A stretch of DNA of 64,000 nucleotides. It comes from an uncultured Clostridia bacterium (GTDB lineage: Bacteria; Bacillota; Clostridia; Oscillospirales; Ruminococcaceae). The notes under the pieces were generated by a model. That model saw nothing but the letters and a program-made list of their open reading frames with translations, ran no database searches and was not told where the DNA came from. The translations under genes and the position numbers were made by a program. This document shows, in pieces, positions 16,662 to 25,742 of the stretch; position 1 is the stretch's first letter; every line of letters starts with the position of its first letter. The DNA lies in the NCBI GenBank assembly GCA_947089135.1, contig CAMUJF010000013.1, positions 1 through 64,000 of the forward strand, written 5' to 3'.

Positions 16662-17495
16662 CTAAAGCTTCAGCAGCTTTTCTGCATTTTCATGAAGTAT
16701 CATTTCGCGCTCGCGTTTGGTAAGAGGAAGTTCCGAGAAACGTTTCAGCTCCCCGGCGGCTGTCCACATAGGATAATCCGTGCCGAACAGCACCCTGTCC
16801 GCACCGTATGAGTCTATGATCTGCTTTGCGCGTTCGGTGGACATTGCATACAATGAACTTGAACAATCCGTCCAAAGATTGTCGTACCTATGCCCGCCGA
16901 GGACGGACACCGCCGAGTCCCACTCAGACCAGCCGCCGAAGTGAGCGGCAATAACGTCAAGCTTCGGGAACGCCTCCAGTACCGTGGAAAGCCTTGCCGG
17001 CTTCGACCATTGGTAACGGCTGTCGCCCATATGGATAAGGACAGGCAGCCGTCCCTCGGCAGCTTCGTAAATTTTCATGGCTTTCGGGTCGTCGATGCAG
17101 AACTGCTGGAAATCGGGGTGAAGCTTTATACCCATAAGTCCGAGCGAGACCGCCCTGTCTATTTCCTTTTCAATATCGGGATAGTCAGGGTGCATTGCCG
17201 CAAAGCCGATAAAATTATCGGGATACTTTTTCACAGAACGTGAAATAAAATTGTTAATGCTTTCCACCTGCTCTGGAACAGTAGCAACGGATTGCACAAT
17301 AAATTTCGTTATTCCCGCTTCCGCTCCCGAGCTTATCAGGTCTTCGGCAGTACCTGTGCAGTGCATTTCCAATCCGTTATAAAAGCTGCCTATTCCCGCG
17401 ACGGCTTTTTCGGCTATCTTATTCGGAAAAATATGAGCGTGCGCGTCAATGACAAACGCGCGATTTCCCGAAGTTTTATTTTTATCAGACTGCAT
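16662..17495 (-). CDS. Metal-dependent amidohydrolase (amidohydrolase-2 family)
   Basis: A 277-aa TIM-barrel hydrolase. Metal and catalytic motifs are DAHAHIFP near residue 18, IKLHPDFQ near 123, HMGD near 156, AHFGGWSEW near 186 and GTDYPMW near 239, which match the amidohydrolase-2 group (relatives of ACMSD and resorcylate decarboxylase). Members hydrolyse or decarboxylate small aromatic or lactone substrates; the substrate here is unknown. The ATG has AAAGGAGG upstream. It stands alone, 106 bases after the MATE gene. Confidence 0.88.
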   Translation of the reverse strand: MQSDKNKTSGNRAFVIDAHAHIFPNKIAEKAVAGIGSFYNGLEMHCTGTAEDLISSGAEAGITKFIVQSVATVPEQVESINNFISRSVKKYPDNFIGFAAMHPDYPDIEKEIDRAVSLGLMGIKLHPDFQQFCIDDPKAMKIYEAAEGRLPVLIHMGDSRYQWSKPARLSTVLEAFPKLDVIAAHFGGWSEWDSAVSVLGGHRYDNLWTDCSSSLYAMSTERAKQIIDSYGADRVLFGTDYPMWTAAGELKRFSELPLTKREREMILHENAEKLLKL

Positions 17496-17601
17496 TATGT
17501 CCTCCTTTGATCATAAATTCACAATACAAGTGTAGACAAAAAAATTGTAAATAAATCAATTATTCAAATTTTTACTTTTCGGTCGTGAATTTATATAATG
17601 C

Positions 17602-19020
17602 TTATTGTTTGCCGTTTTTGCTCAGAGAGCTTGCAAACGCCGTGCTGCGCCAGTTGCCCCTGAGATAGAACCACAATGACATTACAGCCGACAATCCCCA
17701 GCCTATCGGCCATGCCCACAAAAATCCGTCAAAACCCATGCCCGCCGTGGGAATAACGATACGTCCAAGCTCGATACAGTTCGGTACAAGCAGATAGGAC
17801 AGCACCACCCTGAGCAGCAGATCGCTGAACGTAGCCGCCATAAAGGATCTCATAGCTCCCGCGCCCTTTAAAACTCCGTCGGAAAGCAGCTTTATTCCAA
17901 GCACCGCATAAAAAGGAGACGCCGCGCGCAGGAACGAAACACCTATCTTCAGAGCTTCGTCAGACGGTTCCGAGAAGAATATGCCTATCATTGCCTCGCT
18001 GAAGCACAGGTAACACACCAGAAACGGTACTACACAAACCGCCGTAAAGACCAGTCCCGCCTTGTAGCCCTGCGGAATGCGCTCGTGCTTTCCCGCGCCA
18101 ACGTTCTGCGCCGTAAAGGAGCTTATTCCGTTGGAAATGCAAGCCATAGCGTTTACCGCAAATGTGTTCAGCTTTATTGCCGAGGAGTATCCCGCAATAA
18201 CCGCCGAATCCATGTCGTTTACCAATCCCTGAATAAGCAGATTTCCCACCGATACAAAGCTTTGCTGACATATTGTCGGTATGGCTATGCGGCTTATAGT
18301 CCTGAGCATATGGGGCGAAAACAGAGGACTTTTGTGTACTGTTTTTATCTTTCCGATACGTGCGAACAGCGATACCGCAGCCAGTACAGCGGATATTCCC
18401 TGTGCTATAAAGGTAGCCCACGCAACGCCTGCGACTCCCATCTGCATGGGAATTACCATTATCAGGTCAAGGATAATGTTTCCCACCGACGAGGCTATAA
18501 GAAAGATAAGCGGAGTCTTGGAATCTCCCAGCGCGGTGAAAATTCCCGTGCAGACGTTGTACATAAAGAGAAAAGGCAGCCCCGCTATGTATATCCGCAG
18601 GTACAGGGCAGAATCGGCAAATATGTTTTCGGGAGTGTTGAGAGCTGTCATTATCGGGTCGCAGAATATAAGTCCTCCAACGGTCAGGACAGCCGCCAGA
18701 GCAAGAGTTGTTATCATTGACGTGGACACAGCCGTTTTCATGCGGACGTGCTCTTTCGCCCCGAAAAGTTGGGAGATGACAACAGCGCAGCCCCCGTTTA
18801 TGCCGTTTGCGATCTGGATAAACAGCATCGTCACAGGGTATGACGCTCCCACCGCGGCAAGAGCAAGTTCGCCGTCTATGGGCGCGGAGCCCACAAAATT
18901 TCCCGCTATAACGCTGTCGCAGATATTGTACATCTGCTGAAAAATAATGCTGATAAGCATTGGCAGCGTAAACCGCCATATCAGCAACGAGGGTTTGCCT
19001 TTCGTAAGATCGGTAATCAA
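17602..19020 (-). CDS. MATE-family multidrug/cation exporter
   Basis: A 472-aa integral membrane protein with about 12 hydrophobic helices in two repeated halves. It starts with the family-typical DLTKGKPSLLIWRFTLPMLIS and has the conserved QQMYNICDSVIAG and the matching QQSFVSVGNLLIQG in the second half. MATE proteins export drugs or metabolites in exchange for sodium ions or protons. Start is TTG with AAAGGAA about 10 bases upstream. A promoter lies at 19064-19093. The substrate cannot be predicted. Confidence 0.92.
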   Translation of the reverse strand: MITDLTKGKPSLLIWRFTLPMLISIIFQQMYNICDSVIAGNFVGSAPIDGELALAAVGASYPVTMLFIQIANGINGGCAVVISQLFGAKEHVRMKTAVSTSMITTLALAAVLTVGGLIFCDPIMTALNTPENIFADSALYLRIYIAGLPFLFMYNVCTGIFTALGDSKTPLIFLIASSVGNIILDLIMVIPMQMGVAGVAWATFIAQGISAVLAAVSLFARIGKIKTVHKSPLFSPHMLRTISRIAIPTICQQSFVSVGNLLIQGLVNDMDSAVIAGYSSAIKLNTFAVNAMACISNGISSFTAQNVGAGKHERIPQGYKAGLVFTAVCVVPFLVCYLCFSEAMIGIFFSEPSDEALKIGVSFLRAASPFYAVLGIKLLSDGVLKGAGAMRSFMAATFSDLLLRVVLSYLLVPNCIELGRIVIPTAGMGFDGFLWAWPIGWGLSAVMSLWFYLRGNWRSTAFASSLSKNGKQ

Positions 19021-19063
19021 TTTTCAAGTTCCTTTCTGTTTGCAGTTGATTTCTTCTGTTATT

Positions 19064-19093
19064 ATTATACAATATTTCAGCGGTTTTCCGCAA
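19064..19093 (-). promoter_or_regulatory. Probable promoter of the MATE gene
   Basis: Minus strand TTGCGG (19088-19093), 18-base spacer, TATAAT (19064-19069). The start of the spacer forms a small GCGG/CCGC hairpin. Confidence 0.5.
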
Positions 19094-19171
19094 ATAAAAA
19101 CAGCACAAATTTTATCAACAGCTTAGACCGTAAATTGTAAATTCTGCGTAACCCCGGACTGCACAACATCA

Positions 19172-19216
19172 CTCGGAAAAAGAAAGTACCCCGTCCGAAG
19201 CGGTATACGGACGGGG
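19172..19216 (-). terminator. Terminator of hsp20
   Basis: Stem CCCCGTCCG/CGGACGGGG (19189-19216), followed on the minus strand by TACTTTCTTTTT. Confidence 0.85.
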
Positions 19217-19235
19217 CAGCTTAAAGTTATTGACG

Positions 19236-19661
19236 TTATCTTATTTCAAGGCGTTTTGTTTCGGGCGGCGCGATCTCCTTTTTGGGCAGAGCAACGGTCA
19301 GAACGCCGTTTTTGTACTCCGCGTCGATCTTGTCGGCGTTGACATTGGAGATATCAAAACTTCTGCGGTATGAACCGTAAGAACGCTCGCGGCGTATATA
19401 TCTGCCGCCGTTGTCCTTGTCCTCCTTTTCGGAGCTGTGCTCCGCCGTAAGGGTAAGAAAACCTCCGTCGATATCAAGGCTGATGTCCTGCTTGTCGAAG
19501 CCGGGCAGTTCCGCTTCAAGGACGTATTTATCGCCTGCGTCCTTTACGTCAGTTTTGCAGGAATTAAAGGAAGTCTCGTTTCCGAAAAAATCCTTTTCAA
19601 AATCATGAAAAGCGTTAAACAGGTCGTAACTCTTTCTCTCAAACGGTGTAAGTCCAAACAT
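19236..19661 (-). CDS. hsp20: Small heat-shock protein, Hsp20 / alpha-crystallin family
   Basis: ATP-independent chaperone that holds unfolding proteins in large oligomers during stress. The 141-aa protein has the alpha-crystallin domain at about residues 38-130, with YVLEAELPGFDKQDISLDID, the YGSYRRSF strand and the ADKIDAEYKNGVLTVALPK end motif, then a short tail containing a Leu-Glu-Ile-type segment. It has a GAAAGGAG site. A CIRCE element lies 233 bases upstream, so it should be repressed by HrcA and induced by heat. Confidence 0.95.
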   Translation of the reverse strand: MFGLTPFERKSYDLFNAFHDFEKDFFGNETSFNSCKTDVKDAGDKYVLEAELPGFDKQDISLDIDGGFLTLTAEHSSEKEDKDNGGRYIRRERSYGSYRRSFDISNVNADKIDAEYKNGVLTVALPKKEIAPPETKRLEIR

Positions 19662-19893
19662 ATAAAATACTCCTTTCAGAAATCAGAGGCTATTGAACAA
19701 AAGACACAGGCGGCAAAAAGCCGTTTGTCTCAGGTTCATTTGTCCCCTATAAGATTATTTATTTTTTTATTTTAAATATTCCGGGTATATCGGCGATCCA
19801 TTGGAACCACGCCCTTTCTTTTTCTTTCAACAACTATAGGATACCGCTGTCATATGACAAAAATATCAAGGCTTTGTGAAAAGATGATGAAAA
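19662..19893 (-). promoter_or_regulatory. Long untranslated leader of hsp20
   Basis: About 230 bases separate CIRCE and the hsp20 start. No convincing gene is present. A hairpin AGACAAACGGC...GCCG...GTGTCT (around 19700-19735) and a possible 18-codon frame starting MNLRQTAF after AGGGG can be seen. Whether the leader is regulatory, for example a thermometer, is not clear. Confidence 0.4.
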
Positions 19894-19920
19894 TTAGCAC
19901 TCGTTAATATTGAGTGCTAA
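19894..19920. promoter_or_regulatory. CIRCE operator (HrcA binding site)
   Basis: Exact consensus TTAGCACTC-N9-GAGTGCTAA. On the minus strand a TACAAT -10 box ends 8 bases before it (19928-19933), so the operator would cover the transcription start of hsp20. Confidence 0.95.
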
Positions 19921-19965
19921 TTTCTATATTGTATGAGCGTAGAAAACGTTCCGTGCAGATTTTAC

Positions 19966-20005
19966 AAAATAATAAAAAGAGGCAGAAACCGAGTCCTGCC
20001 TCTTT
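19966..20005 (-). terminator. Terminator of galT
   Basis: Stem AAAGAGGCAG/CTGCCTCTTT, followed on the minus strand by TTATTATTTTG. It lies 12 bases after the galT stop. Confidence 0.85.
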
Positions 20006-20017
20006 CGTGAAATTTAA

Positions 20018-21529
20018 TTATATTGTTGAAACGAACCGTCCGAAAGCGGCTGCTCCCTTGGCATTTCTCTTGTAAACTCCCGCGTGCTCCAGCACTTTCA
20101 TGAATACCTTTCCTATTTCGTCCTTGATAACGTCGTTCACGTTTTCGGGAGTGATATCCCTATGTGCGGCAAATTCCTCCGCCCAGTCGGCGTGCTTTTC
20201 AATGTCGGGGTCAAGGCGTACCGCGCTTACACCCTTGTTTATCAAAGTATCCGCAAGAGCCTCCATTTCGTCCTTGAGACGGGCGGGGAGAACGGCGAGT
20301 CCCATAACTTCTATCAGACCGATATTTTCCTTTTTTATATGGTGTAACTCACTGTGGGGGTGGAAATATCCCAACGGACATTCTTCCGTGGTAATATTGT
20401 TTCTCAGTACCAGATCAAGCTCGTAAGCGTTTCCGTTCTTGCGGGCAATTGGAGTTATCGTGTTGTGGGGAACTCCGTCTGTCTCCGCAAAGATAAACGC
20501 GCTTTCGTCAGTATAGCTCCTCCATTTTGTCAGTATCTTGTCTCCCAACTCCACGAGCCGCTCATATTCGGGACAGCGAAGTCTAAGCACAGACATCGGC
20601 CATTTTACCCTGCCTATGTCAACGTCCTCGAATCCTTGGATAGCGTAAGTTTCCTCAATTGGGGCAGAAGCCATAGCAAAATCGTGATGTCCCCCCTGGA
20701 AATGCTCATGTGTGAGGATAGAGCCGCCCACTATGGGAAGATCGGCGTTTGAGCCGATGAAATAGTGCGGGAACTGCTCCACAAAATCAAAGAGTTTTCC
20801 GAAAGCAGTGCGGTCTATTTTCATAGGTGTGTGTACGCTGTTGAGAAGTATACAGTGCTCGTTATAGTACACATAAGGCGAATATTGCAGACACCAGCGT
20901 TCCCCGTTGATCTTCACGGGGATTATTCTGTGGTTCTGGCGCGCGGGGTGATTTATCCGTCCCGCATAGCCCACGTTTTCCTCGCAGAGCAGACATTTAG
21001 GGTATCCGCTCGGCTTTGCCTTTAACGCGGCGGCAATAGCCTTTGGATCCTTTTCTGGCTTGGAAAGATTTATGGTTATCTCTAAGTTTCCGTACTCGGT
21101 TTGCGCGGTCCATTTCATATCCTTGGCGATCCTGTCCCGGCGGATATAGTTGGAGTCGCCGCTCAGCTTATAGTAAAAATCAGTTGCCGCTTCGGGAGAT
21201 TTTTCCCTGTAAAGCTTACGGAATTTTTCAATTACTTCAGACGGACGGGGAGTAAGGCATCCCATTACCTTGGTATCGAACAGGTCTCGGCTGACGGGAC
21301 CGTCCTCGGTAAGACCCTTTTCTACGGCGTAATCGAGCAGCTCGCGGAGGACAGGTTCAAGCTCAACTCCCGTAAAGTTTTCGGCCGGAGGGTCGTAGTC
21401 GTCAATTCCAAGAACTTCACATACAGCGTTTGCGGCGTATATCCTGTCCTCAGCAGAGATGAGTTTTTTTTCCAGACCGTAGCATACAAGCTTTCTAACA
21501 GCGATATGTATATTTTTATCGGAACACAT
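20018..21529 (-). CDS. galT: UDP-glucose--hexose-1-phosphate uridylyltransferase, Firmicutes type
   Basis: Transfers UMP from UDP-glucose to galactose-1-phosphate in the Leloir pathway. The 503-aa length and the sequence fit the class II GalT found in Firmicutes, not the 350-aa class I enzyme. The histidine motif THEHFQGGHHDFAM lies near residue 275. The ATG has AAGGAG upstream, and a promoter lies at 21567-21595. galK and galE are not in the window. Confidence 0.95.
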   Translation of the reverse strand: MCSDKNIHIAVRKLVCYGLEKKLISAEDRIYAANAVCEVLGIDDYDPPAENFTGVELEPVLRELLDYAVEKGLTEDGPVSRDLFDTKVMGCLTPRPSEVIEKFRKLYREKSPEAATDFYYKLSGDSNYIRRDRIAKDMKWTAQTEYGNLEITINLSKPEKDPKAIAAALKAKPSGYPKCLLCEENVGYAGRINHPARQNHRIIPVKINGERWCLQYSPYVYYNEHCILLNSVHTPMKIDRTAFGKLFDFVEQFPHYFIGSNADLPIVGGSILTHEHFQGGHHDFAMASAPIEETYAIQGFEDVDIGRVKWPMSVLRLRCPEYERLVELGDKILTKWRSYTDESAFIFAETDGVPHNTITPIARKNGNAYELDLVLRNNITTEECPLGYFHPHSELHHIKKENIGLIEVMGLAVLPARLKDEMEALADTLINKGVSAVRLDPDIEKHADWAEEFAAHRDITPENVNDVIKDEIGKVFMKVLEHAGVYKRNAKGAAAFGRFVSTI

Positions 21530-21566
21530 TTCTGACAGCTCCTTGCGATAATTTAATTACAATAGT

Positions 21567-21595
21567 ATTATATCACGTTCCGCCAAATTTTGCAA
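21567..21595 (-). promoter_or_regulatory. Promoter of galT
   Basis: Minus strand TTGCAA (21590-21595), 17-base spacer, TATAAT (21567-21572), 38 bases before the galT ATG. Confidence 0.85.
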
Positions 21596-21626
21596 GGGTC
21601 AAATGAAGCTGTTTGCAGCAGATTTT

Positions 21627-21647
21627 ACAATGCAAAGTCTGCATTGT
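21627..21647. promoter_or_regulatory. Palindromic operator between galT and the AraC regulator
   Basis: Perfect inverted repeat ACAATGCA-N5-TGCATTGT that ends on the first base of the -35 box of the regulator's promoter. It lies 32 bases upstream of the galT -35. It could be bound by the AraC regulator for autocontrol, or by a galactose regulator. Confidence 0.6.
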
Positions 21648-21675
21648 TGACGTAAACGGTATTTAATGATATAAT
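21647..21675 (+). promoter_or_regulatory. Promoter of the AraC-family gene
   Basis: TTGACG (21647-21652), 17-base spacer, TATAAT (21670-21675). The leader to the ATG at 21826 is about 145 bases. Confidence 0.85.
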
Positions 21676-21825
21676 CGTATACGTAAACCGAAAGGCGTTA
21701 GAGCCTGTTCAGTATCTTAGTGATTTACCGCACTGTATGACCGTACCCGACCAAACTGTGCAGAACAAGTCAAGAAAACCGCCGCGCAATGCAGTATACT
21801 GTAAACAGACAAGGAGGCCGGGCAA

Positions 21826-22689
21826 ATGGATTGGATAAAAAGCTTTCAGAAAGCCGTTGATTACATTGAGGATCATATCTCCGAGCCTGCGGATCACGAA
21901 CGCATAGCGCAGGAGATGAACGTATCGAGCTTTTATTTTCAGAAAATTTTTTCCATACTCTGCGGCTTTACCGTGGGGGAATATATCCGAAACCGCAGAC
22001 TTGCTCTTGCCGGCAGCGATCTGCTCTCGACGGACGAAAAAATTATCGACATTGCTCTGAAATACGGCTACGATTCTCCCGAAGGATTTACAAGAGCCTT
22101 TGCGCGGTTTCACGGCGTTACCCCCAGCGACGTCAGGAAAAACGGCGCGTCTGTCAAATCCTTTGCAAGACTTTCCGTGTCAATATCTGTGAAAGGCGGT
22201 AGTTCTATGGACTACAAAATCATGAAAAAAGAGGCTTTTAAAATCATTGCAAAGGAGCAGCGCTTCGAGAAGATCGATGACGTTCAGGGTAGAAGCGATA
22301 TTCCTGTTTTTTGGACGCAGTGCCACAGCGACGGTACGGTGAAGTATCTCACCGAAAGCTGCAAAAAGGACGGCGTTCTCGGAAGAAGCGTTGTGGGAAT
22401 GTGCATGGAGGATTCCACTGTGGTAAAGGATTTCCCGTATCTTATCGGCGCGGAATACGGCGGAGGCGAAGTTCCGGGCGGCTACAAGGTCGTTGACGTA
22501 CCCGCGGCGGAATGGGCTGTATTCGCTATCAACGGTATGAGCATGGAATCCATTCAGCAGACGTGGCATAAGGTTTTTGCGGAATTTTTTCCGTCCTCCC
22601 AGTACAAGCCTGCGGGAAACTTCGACCTTGAAGTATACCCTACGGACAGCTATAACGGCGAAATATGGATATCGGTCGAAAAGAAATAG
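21826..22689 (+). CDS. AraC-family regulator with GyrI-like effector-binding domain
   Basis: 287 aa. Residues 1-105 form the double helix-turn-helix AraC DNA-binding domain, with the typical FQKIFSILCGFTVGEYIRNRRL segment and the YGYDSPEGFTRAF second helix. Residues about 125-287 form a GyrI-like/AraC effector-binding domain that usually binds small cationic or drug-like molecules (related to Rob and BmrR C-termini). It has a strong AAGGAGG site. It is divergent from galT with a palindromic operator between; what it regulates is unknown. Confidence 0.9.
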   Translation: MDWIKSFQKAVDYIEDHISEPADHERIAQEMNVSSFYFQKIFSILCGFTVGEYIRNRRLALAGSDLLSTDEKIIDIALKYGYDSPEGFTRAFARFHGVTPSDVRKNGASVKSFARLSVSISVKGGSSMDYKIMKKEAFKIIAKEQRFEKIDDVQGRSDIPVFWTQCHSDGTVKYLTESCKKDGVLGRSVVGMCMEDSTVVKDFPYLIGAEYGGGEVPGGYKVVDVPAAEWAVFAINGMSMESIQQTWHKVFAEFFPSSQYKPAGNFDLEVYPTDSYNGEIWISVEKK

Positions 22690-22703
22690 CATATATACCC
22701 GTG

Positions 22704-22736
22704 ACAGCGGACGTTATTAAGCGTCCGCTGTTTTTT
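22704..22736 (+). terminator. Terminator of the AraC-family gene
   Basis: Perfect 10-bp stem ACAGCGGACG/CGTCCGCTGT, followed by TTTTT. Confidence 0.9.
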
Positions 22737-22845
22737 GCTGTTTTGCAAAATTTCCATAAGCTGTAAAATGCAGTCCGTAACCTGTTATCGGAATACCAAA
22801 CCATGGACTACCCTTGACTTTTTTGCGGAAATTTAACGATTTGTA

Positions 22846-22874
22846 TTGAAATAAAAAAAGAAATATGGTATACT
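22846..22874 (+). promoter_or_regulatory. Promoter of the asp23-fakA genes
   Basis: TTGAAA (22846-22851), 17-base spacer, TATACT (22869-22874), 72 bases before the asp23 ATG. Confidence 0.8.
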
Positions 22875-22946
22875 AACATTATATGTGTGTTCTAAAGTCA
22901 ATCGATTTATCAAATTATTATAAACGCTGTAAGGAGCTGAAACGCT

Positions 22947-23300
22947 ATGCTGACTGTTGAAAATCATCTCGGCGAGATCGGTATTTCCAAGGAATGCCTG
23001 TCGTCGCTGATCGGATATACCGCCTCAAAATGTTTCGGAGTTGCAGGGCTTAACGACGCCGAAAGAACCCGCGGACTCCTCTCCGTATTCAAAAAAGCCG
23101 ATATCGGCAGAAAAGAATGCGTTTCTCTGAGTATCCGCGGCGAAAAGCTCGTTATAGGTCTCCATATCACCGTGGTTTTCGGTACCAATATCCCCACGGT
23201 GGCGGACAGCTTAGCCCACAAGATACGTTATACGGTCGAAGAAAAAACAGGTCTTGAAGTCAGCAGAGTTACGGTTTACGTTGACGGAATGAAAGCCTGA
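22947..23300 (+). CDS. Asp23/Gls24 family envelope stress protein (YloU-like)
   Basis: 117-aa Asp23-domain protein. These small cytoplasmic proteins associate with the membrane and are linked to envelope stress and, as YloU/AmaP partners, to lipid metabolism. The conserved ISKECLSSLIGYTASKC start and the C-terminal TGLEVSRVTVYVDGM are present. It precedes fakA by 18 bases, the same pairing seen in many Firmicutes (yloU-yloV). Start has AAGGAG. Confidence 0.9.
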   Translation: MLTVENHLGEIGISKECLSSLIGYTASKCFGVAGLNDAERTRGLLSVFKKADIGRKECVSLSIRGEKLVIGLHITVVFGTNIPTVADSLAHKIRYTVEEKTGLEVSRVTVYVDGMKA

Positions 23301-23318
23301 GTCAGAGAGGTTGATAAA

Positions 23319-24959
23319 GTGATAACAGGTAAGATTCTCAGGGACGCCTATATTTCGGGCGCGGTAACTATTGCAAACAGAAAAAAAGAGGTAGACAGGC
23401 TCAATGTTTATCCCGTTCCGGACGGAGACACGGGTACCAATATGTCAATGACCATGGGCAACGCTCTGCGCGAGATACAGTTCATGGACGACAATTCCAC
23501 AGTCGCACAGGTGGCGGAGACCGCCGCTTCCGCGCTTCTAAGAGGCGCAAGGGGCAACTCGGGCGTTATACTTTCCCTGCTCTTCAGAGGATTTGCAAAG
23601 GGATTTCAAGGCAAGATAACCGCTGAGTGCGACGACTTTGTCCGCGCATTGGAGCTCGGCGTAGAGGGCGCCTATAAGGCTGTAATGTCCCCTACCGAGG
23701 GTACTATCCTGACAGTTGCAAGGCTTGCCGCCGAAAAAGCAAAGTCTGCGGCAAAGTCCACAAACGACCCCTGCGCTCTCTGGAGCGACGTTTGCATTGA
23801 AGCAAAAGCCGCTCTTGACGACACTCCGAACCTGCTCCCCGTGCTGAAAAAGGCGGGAGTTGTAGACGCGGGCGGAATGGGTCTCTATATAATATGGGCG
23901 GCTATGCTGGAAGTCTTCAAGGGTGGAGCGCCCGCTGTCCCCAACGACGTTCAGAAGCCCGAAACCGCGGTCGATCTTAATACAACAGTCGGTGATTTTG
24001 ATGAGGAAATAACCCATACCTACTGTACGGAATTTATTGTAAGAAAATCTCCCGAATGTCCCGACGCTGCCCGTCTCAGGGCATTTCTGGAAACCATAGG
24101 AGACTGTGTTGTAGCCGTTGACGACGATGACATCATCAAGGTACACGTTCACACCGAGCACCCAGGTCAGGCTATTGAGGAGGGACTCCTGTTCGGCTCT
24201 CTCATTAATCTTAAAATAGACAATATGCGCTATCAGCACGAAAACAAAGCCAAGGAAGCCGCAGCAGCGCGCAAACAGAGCTTTACTCCCGCAGAGCCGG
24301 AAAAGCCTTTCGGATTTGCAGCGGTAGCAAGCGGAGCAGGCATTGAAGAGCTTTTCCGCAATCTGGGTGCGGACTGCATCGTAAGAGGCGGTCAGACCAT
24401 GAATCCCTCCACTGACGACATTCTGTCGGCGATAATGGCTACTCCTGCGGAAACTGTTTTCGTACTTCCCAACAACAAAAATATCATCATGGCTGCGGAA
24501 CAGGCTGTAAAGCTTGCAGACAGAAAGGTATGCGTGCTTCAGTCCAAGACAATACCGCAGGGCATCACTGCAATGATGAACTTCGATCCGGGAGCGGATT
24601 TTGACACAAACCGTCTTAATATGACCAAGAGCCTTGACAACGTTTCCACAGGACTTATCACATTTGCCGCCCGCGACAGCGATTTTGAGGGACACAACAT
24701 CAAGCAGGGCGAAATTCTTGCTCTTGACAACGGCAAGCTTTCCTTTACGGAAAAAGACGTGAGCAAGGCTGCCTATAAGCTTGTGAAGCGTCTTGCAGAC
24801 GGAGGAACGTCCTTTATCACTCTGATACACGGCGCGGACGTTACGGAGGATAAGGCTCAGGAACTGTACGAACACGTAAAGACAAAGTTTGGAAATGCCG
24901 AAGTTATGCTGATAAACGGCGGTCAGCCCGTATACTATTATATAATTTCGGTAGAGTAA
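23319..24959 (+). CDS. fakA: Fatty-acid kinase catalytic subunit, DAK2-domain protein (FakA/YloV)
   Basis: Phosphorylates fatty acids held by a FakB (DegV-type) partner, making acyl-phosphate for phospholipid synthesis via PlsX/PlsY. The 546-aa protein has an N-terminal DhaL-like nucleotide domain (residues 1-200) with the magnesium-binding NVYPVPDGDTGTN near residue 27 and GARGNSGVILS near 75, then the long FakA middle and C-terminal domains. Start is GTG with AGAGAGG upstream. plsX, which handles the same product, occurs at 45005-46021. No FakB gene is in the window. Confidence 0.92.
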   Translation: MITGKILRDAYISGAVTIANRKKEVDRLNVYPVPDGDTGTNMSMTMGNALREIQFMDDNSTVAQVAETAASALLRGARGNSGVILSLLFRGFAKGFQGKITAECDDFVRALELGVEGAYKAVMSPTEGTILTVARLAAEKAKSAAKSTNDPCALWSDVCIEAKAALDDTPNLLPVLKKAGVVDAGGMGLYIIWAAMLEVFKGGAPAVPNDVQKPETAVDLNTTVGDFDEEITHTYCTEFIVRKSPECPDAARLRAFLETIGDCVVAVDDDDIIKVHVHTEHPGQAIEEGLLFGSLINLKIDNMRYQHENKAKEAAAARKQSFTPAEPEKPFGFAAVASGAGIEELFRNLGADCIVRGGQTMNPSTDDILSAIMATPAETVFVLPNNKNIIMAAEQAVKLADRKVCVLQSKTIPQGITAMMNFDPGADFDTNRLNMTKSLDNVSTGLITFAARDSDFEGHNIKQGEILALDNGKLSFTEKDVSKAAYKLVKRLADGGTSFITLIHGADVTEDKAQELYEHVKTKFGNAEVMLINGGQPVYYYIISVE

Positions 24960-24979
24960 ATTTGATGGACGGATTTGCA

Positions 24980-25007
24980 TTTACTAAACGCTATGAAGTA
25001 TTATAAT
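24980..25007 (+). promoter_or_regulatory. Probable promoter of the 2-oxoacid oxidoreductase operon
   Basis: TTTACT (24980-24985), 16-base spacer, TATAAT (25002-25007), 21 bases before the ATG at 25029. Confidence 0.5.
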
Positions 25008-25028
25008 TATACAAAGAGTAATTGAATT

Positions 25029-25685
25029 ATGAAAAAAATAAATATCGTCACCGGGCACTACGGCAGCGGAAAGACAAACTTTTCAGCCAACCTTGCGGTA
25101 AAGCTTGCGAAGAGCGGCAGAAAAGTCACTGTCGTTGACCTTGATATAGTCAATCCATATTTCCGCTCCGCCGACTTCGGTGAGCTGTTCTCCGATAAAA
25201 ACATTGAGCTTGTTGCCCCCCTATATGCTAACTCAAATCTGGACATTCCCGCAATTTCATTCGATTTGGAGCGTATCGCTTCGGGAAACGGAAGTCTTGT
25301 CATTGACGTTGGCGGAGACGACGCGGGAGCAATCGCTCTCGGACGTTACTCAAAAGCTTTTTCGGCTTTTTCTGAGGACATTGATATGCTTTATGTGGTG
25401 AACTGCCGCAGATTTCTTACACGCACCGCCGACGAAGCTTTGGAGCTTATGTACGAAATAGAAGCCGCCGCGCAAATGAAGCACACCGCTGTTGTGAACA
25501 ACACCAACCTGCTATATGAAACTACGGCTGAAATTCTCGAAGAGTCCGCAGGATTTGCAGAGGAAATTTCCGAAAGATCGGGACTTCCAATTGCCTGTAC
25601 CTGCGTACCCCTCGGTCTGACGGCTGAAGTCCCCAACCCTTTTCCCGTTGAGATATACGTCAAAAAGATTTGGGAAAGAGATTAA
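25029..25685 (+). CDS. P-loop ATPase of the MinD/CooC type
   Basis: 218 aa. Begins with a Walker A motif GHYGSGKTN (residues 9-17) and has the VVDLDIVNPYFR segment and LVIDVGGDD, as in MinD/ParA/CooC nucleotide hydrolases. It lacks a C-terminal membrane-targeting helix. It lies just before the ferredoxin and 2-oxoacid oxidoreductase genes; I recall the same arrangement in other Clostridia, which suggests a maturation or metal-insertion role for that complex. This role is inference. Confidence 0.85.
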   Translation: MKKINIVTGHYGSGKTNFSANLAVKLAKSGRKVTVVDLDIVNPYFRSADFGELFSDKNIELVAPLYANSNLDIPAISFDLERIASGNGSLVIDVGGDDAGAIALGRYSKAFSAFSEDIDMLYVVNCRRFLTRTADEALELMYEIEAAAQMKHTAVVNNTNLLYETTAEILEESAGFAEEISERSGLPIACTCVPLGLTAEVPNPFPVEIYVKKIWERD

Positions 25686-25742
25686 TGCTTAAAAGAAACT
25701 CAGTTTTCTTGATATAAGATCAAACCGAAAGGAGTTTGAAAA

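Noticed and set aside
23538..24980. 480-aa open frame on the minus strand
   Set aside because: Antisense to fakA; its length is caused by the codon bias of the real gene.
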